Assembly (NCBI RefSeq): GCF_021538675.1
Contig: NZ_JAJUKH010000010.1
Span: forward strand, 1 to 64,000
Reading direction: 5' to 3'
DNA length: 64,000 nt
From: Paenarthrobacter sp. AR 02
GTDB taxonomy: Bacteria; Actinomycetota; Actinomycetes; Actinomycetales; Micrococcaceae
The notes under the pieces are model-generated. The model did not search any database, had not been told where the DNA came from, and saw nothing but the letters and a program-made list of their open reading frames with translations. Positions 61,730-64,000 of the stretch are shown one piece after another. The translations under genes and the position numbers were made by a program. The first letter of the stretch is position 1, and each line of letters opens with the position of its first letter.

Positions 61730-62821
61730 GTGACCATCCAATGGGCCACTATGCCCTCGGGCGTCAGCAGTCGCTCAATCAACGCCGAAAACTTCACCGG
61801 CACCCCAGGCCAAGGCGCAAAAGCCTCCTCCAACCTCGGCCCTGGCCGCAAGGGATCCGCCTGGATTAACGTCCCTTCAGGTAAAACTGCCACCCTCGCC
61901 GAGATCGAAGGGCCCGGAGTAATCCGGCACATCTGGCTTACCGTGGACCACCGCACCGATGCCGGCCCATTCGTACTGCGCGATCTCGTACTGCGCATGT
62001 ACTGGGACAACTCGGAAACCCCAAGCGTCGAGGTCCCCCTGGGAGACTTTTTCTGCAACGGGTTCGCACAGCGGGCGCTCGTAACCTCCGAGCCCATCGT
62101 CGTAGCCCCAACGGGCGGCATGAACTGCTTCATTCCCATGCCCTTCCGCCAAGGAGCACGGATCACCATTGAAAACCAACACGGTGGAGAACTGACCCAC
62201 TTTTTCTACCAGATCGACTACACGGTCGGGGACGACGTCGCAGATGCGATGTACTTCCACGCACAGTGGCGTCGATCAAACGGAAATCTCCCGCACGGCG
62301 AGGATCACGTGATCCTTGACGGCGTACAGGGCCGCGGTAGCTACCTCGGCACCTATGTCGCCCTCGCGTCCCTGCAGCGGTACTGGTGGGGCGAAGGTGA
62401 GGTCAAGTTCTACGTGGATGACGACACCGATTACCCCACCCTTTGCAGCACAGGCCTCGAAGATTATGCAGGAGGCGCCTGGGCATTTCAGGACGAGCTA
62501 CGCACCGTGCCGGACCCGAAGGTTGTAACCTTCAACGCGCCATACTTCGGGTACCCGTTCCACGAGACTGTCGACCGGACCAAGGCCGCTCCCTTCCATC
62601 CCGGAATGCCGCCCATGCACGCCCTTTACCGTTGGCATATACCGGACCCCATCTATTTCCAGGAACGGCTGCGGGTGACAGTCCAGCAGATTGGTACTTG
62701 GGACCACGGGGGACTGTTCGAACGCAGCGACGACATCTCCACCACGGCGTACTGGTACCAAGACGGCATCAACCAGCAGCTTCCGCAGCTTCCCGGGGCC
62801 CAGCAACGCTGGCCGAGGTAA
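61730..62821 (+). CDS. DUF2961 / GH172-family glycoside hydrolase
   Basis: A 363-residue protein of the DUF2961 family, now GH172: RSINAENFTGTPGQGAKASS, GPGVIRHIWLTVDHRTDAGP, VPLGDFFCNG, then LCSTGLEDYAGGAWAFQDEL with the conserved acidic pair. There is no signal peptide, so it acts on imported sugar. Known GH172 enzymes cleave or cyclise difructose dianhydride I, inulobiose or arabinofuranosides. GTG 61730 follows GAAAGGA. With a CUT1 importer before it and a PfkB kinase after it, import, intracellular cleavage and phosphorylation of a fructose- or arabinose-containing sugar is a consistent scheme. Confidence 0.88.
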   Translation: MTIQWATMPSGVSSRSINAENFTGTPGQGAKASSNLGPGRKGSAWINVPSGKTATLAEIEGPGVIRHIWLTVDHRTDAGPFVLRDLVLRMYWDNSETPSVEVPLGDFFCNGFAQRALVTSEPIVVAPTGGMNCFIPMPFRQGARITIENQHGGELTHFFYQIDYTVGDDVADAMYFHAQWRRSNGNLPHGEDHVILDGVQGRGSYLGTYVALASLQRYWWGEGEVKFYVDDDTDYPTLCSTGLEDYAGGAWAFQDELRTVPDPKVVTFNAPYFGYPFHETVDRTKAAPFHPGMPPMHALYRWHIPDPIYFQERLRVTVQQIGTWDHGGLFERSDDISTTAYWYQDGINQQLPQLPGAQQRWPR

Positions 62822-63208
62822 AAGATCTCAGTTGGGTGGCAGGTTTGCTCGGTACGACCCGGGCTCGAATCTAATTCACCTATGAGTTGGAGGATGTGGC
62901 GACACGAAATAGTCGACGCATCCTCCGACTCACTAACCTGGGGCGTGAGCTGGTACGGCAGGCGGCCACCCCGGTCTTGAGAGATGCCGAGCGACCGACG
63001 TTGGGGCGCACGTCGTAGCCAGTGCCTCAAGGCGACAACAACATACGGCTTACGCAAACGAAGGAACGGCCACCTTCGGCAACCTCACGATCAACGAGAT
63101 GAGCGCGGCGACCTGGTCCGACGTTTCCGGCGGGTCATCCCGCCGTTGCGGCTAGCCGGCTGCGGAATGACCTGCCGCTCCCCTACCAACACTGCCCGAG
63201 AGACAAAC
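62822..63208. other. intergenic with a long-armed hairpin
   Basis: No gene. GAGTTGGAGGATG (62884-62896) and CATCCTCCGACTC (62919-62931) pair over 12 of 13 bases with a 22-base loop, possibly a terminator or processing site after the GH172 gene. A tRNA-like CTCGAATC nearby is not part of a cloverleaf. Confidence 0.5.
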
Positions 63209-64000
63209 ATGGAATACCTCAAAGCAGCCCGCCCGGACGCCCAACAGCCCCTTGACGCCGTCGTTGTAGGCGAAGCGCTGATCGATGTGGTCACCACCTC
63301 AAAGGGCCAGGTTGAGCACCCCGGCGGATCACCCGCTAATGTCGCCTATGGCCTGGGGCTCCTGGGAGTCACCACGGGCCTGCTCACGGCCATCGCACCC
63401 GATGCCCGGGGGACATCAATTGAGAATCACCTCCACCGGGCAGGTGTATCTCTTCTGCCCGGATCAAAATCCCTCACCCGCACGGCAACAGCCACCGCAA
63501 GCCTTGCCCGCGACGGATCCGCCGATTACGACTTCGACATCCACTGGCAGCTGCCTACAGCAACGCCCGCATATTTTCCCAAAATCCTGCACACCGGTTC
63601 CATAGCCACCTTCCTCAACCCTGGGGCAGGTGCCGTCAAAACCTTGCTCGAACAAGCCCACAAGCATTGCACCATCACCTACGACCCGAACATCAGGCCA
63701 TCCCTGCTCGGCAGCCATGCTGAAGCCAGGAACCTTTTCGAGGATCTCGTCTCGCTCACAGACGTGGTGAAACTCAGCGACGAGGACGCCCACTGGCTCT
63801 ACCCCTCGAAAACACTGGAAGAAACCGCTGACCACGTCCTTCGGCTGGGTGCCGGACTGGCAGTGATAACCAAAGGTGCCGCCGGCTCCCAATTCGCCTC
63901 CCCGTCCGCGAGCATCACCATTCCAGCATTCAAAGCAACCGTGGCGGACACCATCGGTGCCGGTGACTCCTACATGGCCGCGCTCATCCTGGGCCTGCTC
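63209..64000 (+). CDS. PfkB-family sugar kinase, cut by the window end
   Basis: From ATG 63209 a 264-codon frame runs off the window without a stop. VVVGEALIDVVTTSKG, PGGSPANVAYGLGLLG, TYDPNIRPSLLG and the catalytic VADTIGAGDSYMAALI identify a fructokinase-like PfkB enzyme, nearly complete (family usually 300-320 residues). It follows the GH172 gene by about 390 bases and presumably phosphorylates the fructose it releases. It is clearly a diverged paralogue of the kinase of cluster A. Confidence 0.9.
   Translation, partial: MEYLKAARPDAQQPLDAVVVGEALIDVVTTSKGQVEHPGGSPANVAYGLGLLGVTTGLLTAIAPDARGTSIENHLHRAGVSLLPGSKSLTRTATATASLARDGSADYDFDIHWQLPTATPAYFPKILHTGSIATFLNPGAGAVKTLLEQAHKHCTITYDPNIRPSLLGSHAEARNLFEDLVSLTDVVKLSDEDAHWLYPSKTLEETADHVLRLGAGLAVITKGAAGSQFASPSASITIPAFKATVADTIGAGDSYMAALILGLL

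Noticed and set aside
62855..62890. tRNA-like CTCGAATC stretch
   Set aside because: No acceptor or anticodon stem can be paired around it.
1..64000. CRISPR array or cas genes
   Set aside because: No series of regularly spaced identical repeats and no Cas motifs were found.

Overview
The window looks like high-GC actinobacterial DNA of the Arthrobacter/Pseudarthrobacter (Micrococcaceae) type. This rests on GTG/TTG starts, GC-rich third codon positions, a mycobacterial/actinobacterial-type LexA box, Arthrobacter-style mobilization and UmuDC/DUF6504 genes, and several LacI-controlled sugar clusters. It has the make-up of a plasmid or a large mobilizable island: an IS fragment at the left edge, two defence regions, a relaxase module, toxin-antitoxin genes, pseudogenes, then catabolic operons. 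No rRNA, tRNA, CRISPR array, integrase or conjugative type IV secretion gene was seen.

1-10.8 kb: the end of an IS481/IS3-type transposase, two intrinsic terminators, two orphan hypothetical genes and a possibly decayed one, then a four-gene minus-strand defence operon read from right to left. Its genes are a beta-class adenine DNA methyltransferase (Mod), a type III-like restriction helicase/nuclease (Res), a SIR2-domain NADase-like protein, and a GIY-YIG/DUF4357 nuclease.

10.9-25.8 kb: plasmid-backbone-like genes. UmuD/UmuC with an SOS box and a DUF6504 companion lie beside an ATP-dependent DNA ligase. Small accessory genes (DUF3846 and others) are preceded by two copies of an unexplained intergenic element with a covarying hairpin. 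A glutaredoxin-like protein, an unusual SSB with an N-terminal extension and a ribbon-helix-helix-like protein follow, and then a MobC / relaxase / mobilization-associated gene set with a candidate oriT palindrome.

26-33 kb: a 1307-residue protein with a Cap4/DUF4297-like nuclease domain fused to a STAND-type P-loop ATPase (Avs-like defence architecture), a Doc/antitoxin pair, and a TetR gene divergent from an acetyltransferase gene that is frameshifted by an exact 11-bp tandem duplication. The two flank a perfect 40-bp palindrome.

33-47.4 kb: a nitrogen/carbon catabolic region. A TetR gene is divergent from an MFS transporter-amidase operon. An acetamidase/formamidase and a LysR gene are divergent from a long operon: histidinol-dehydrogenase-like enzyme, polar amino-acid-type ABC transporter, three small proteins (two unrecognised, one a Cys-rich 41-mer), ThDP-dependent enzyme and aldehyde dehydrogenase. 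The substrate is not evident from sequence. It is likely an amide or amine taken up by the ABC system and oxidised stepwise.

47.4-49.1 kb: decayed DNA with a truncated cytosine-deaminase-like amidohydrolase and a Fic C-terminal fragment.

49.1-64 kb: two divergent sugar clusters, each with its own LacI regulator. Cluster A (minus strand) has a ribose-type ABC importer, an unrecognised 449-residue protein and a PfkB kinase. Cluster B (plus strand) has a CUT1 importer, a DUF2961/GH172 glycosidase and a PfkB kinase that runs off the window. GH172 points to fructofuranosides or arabinofuranosides for cluster B.
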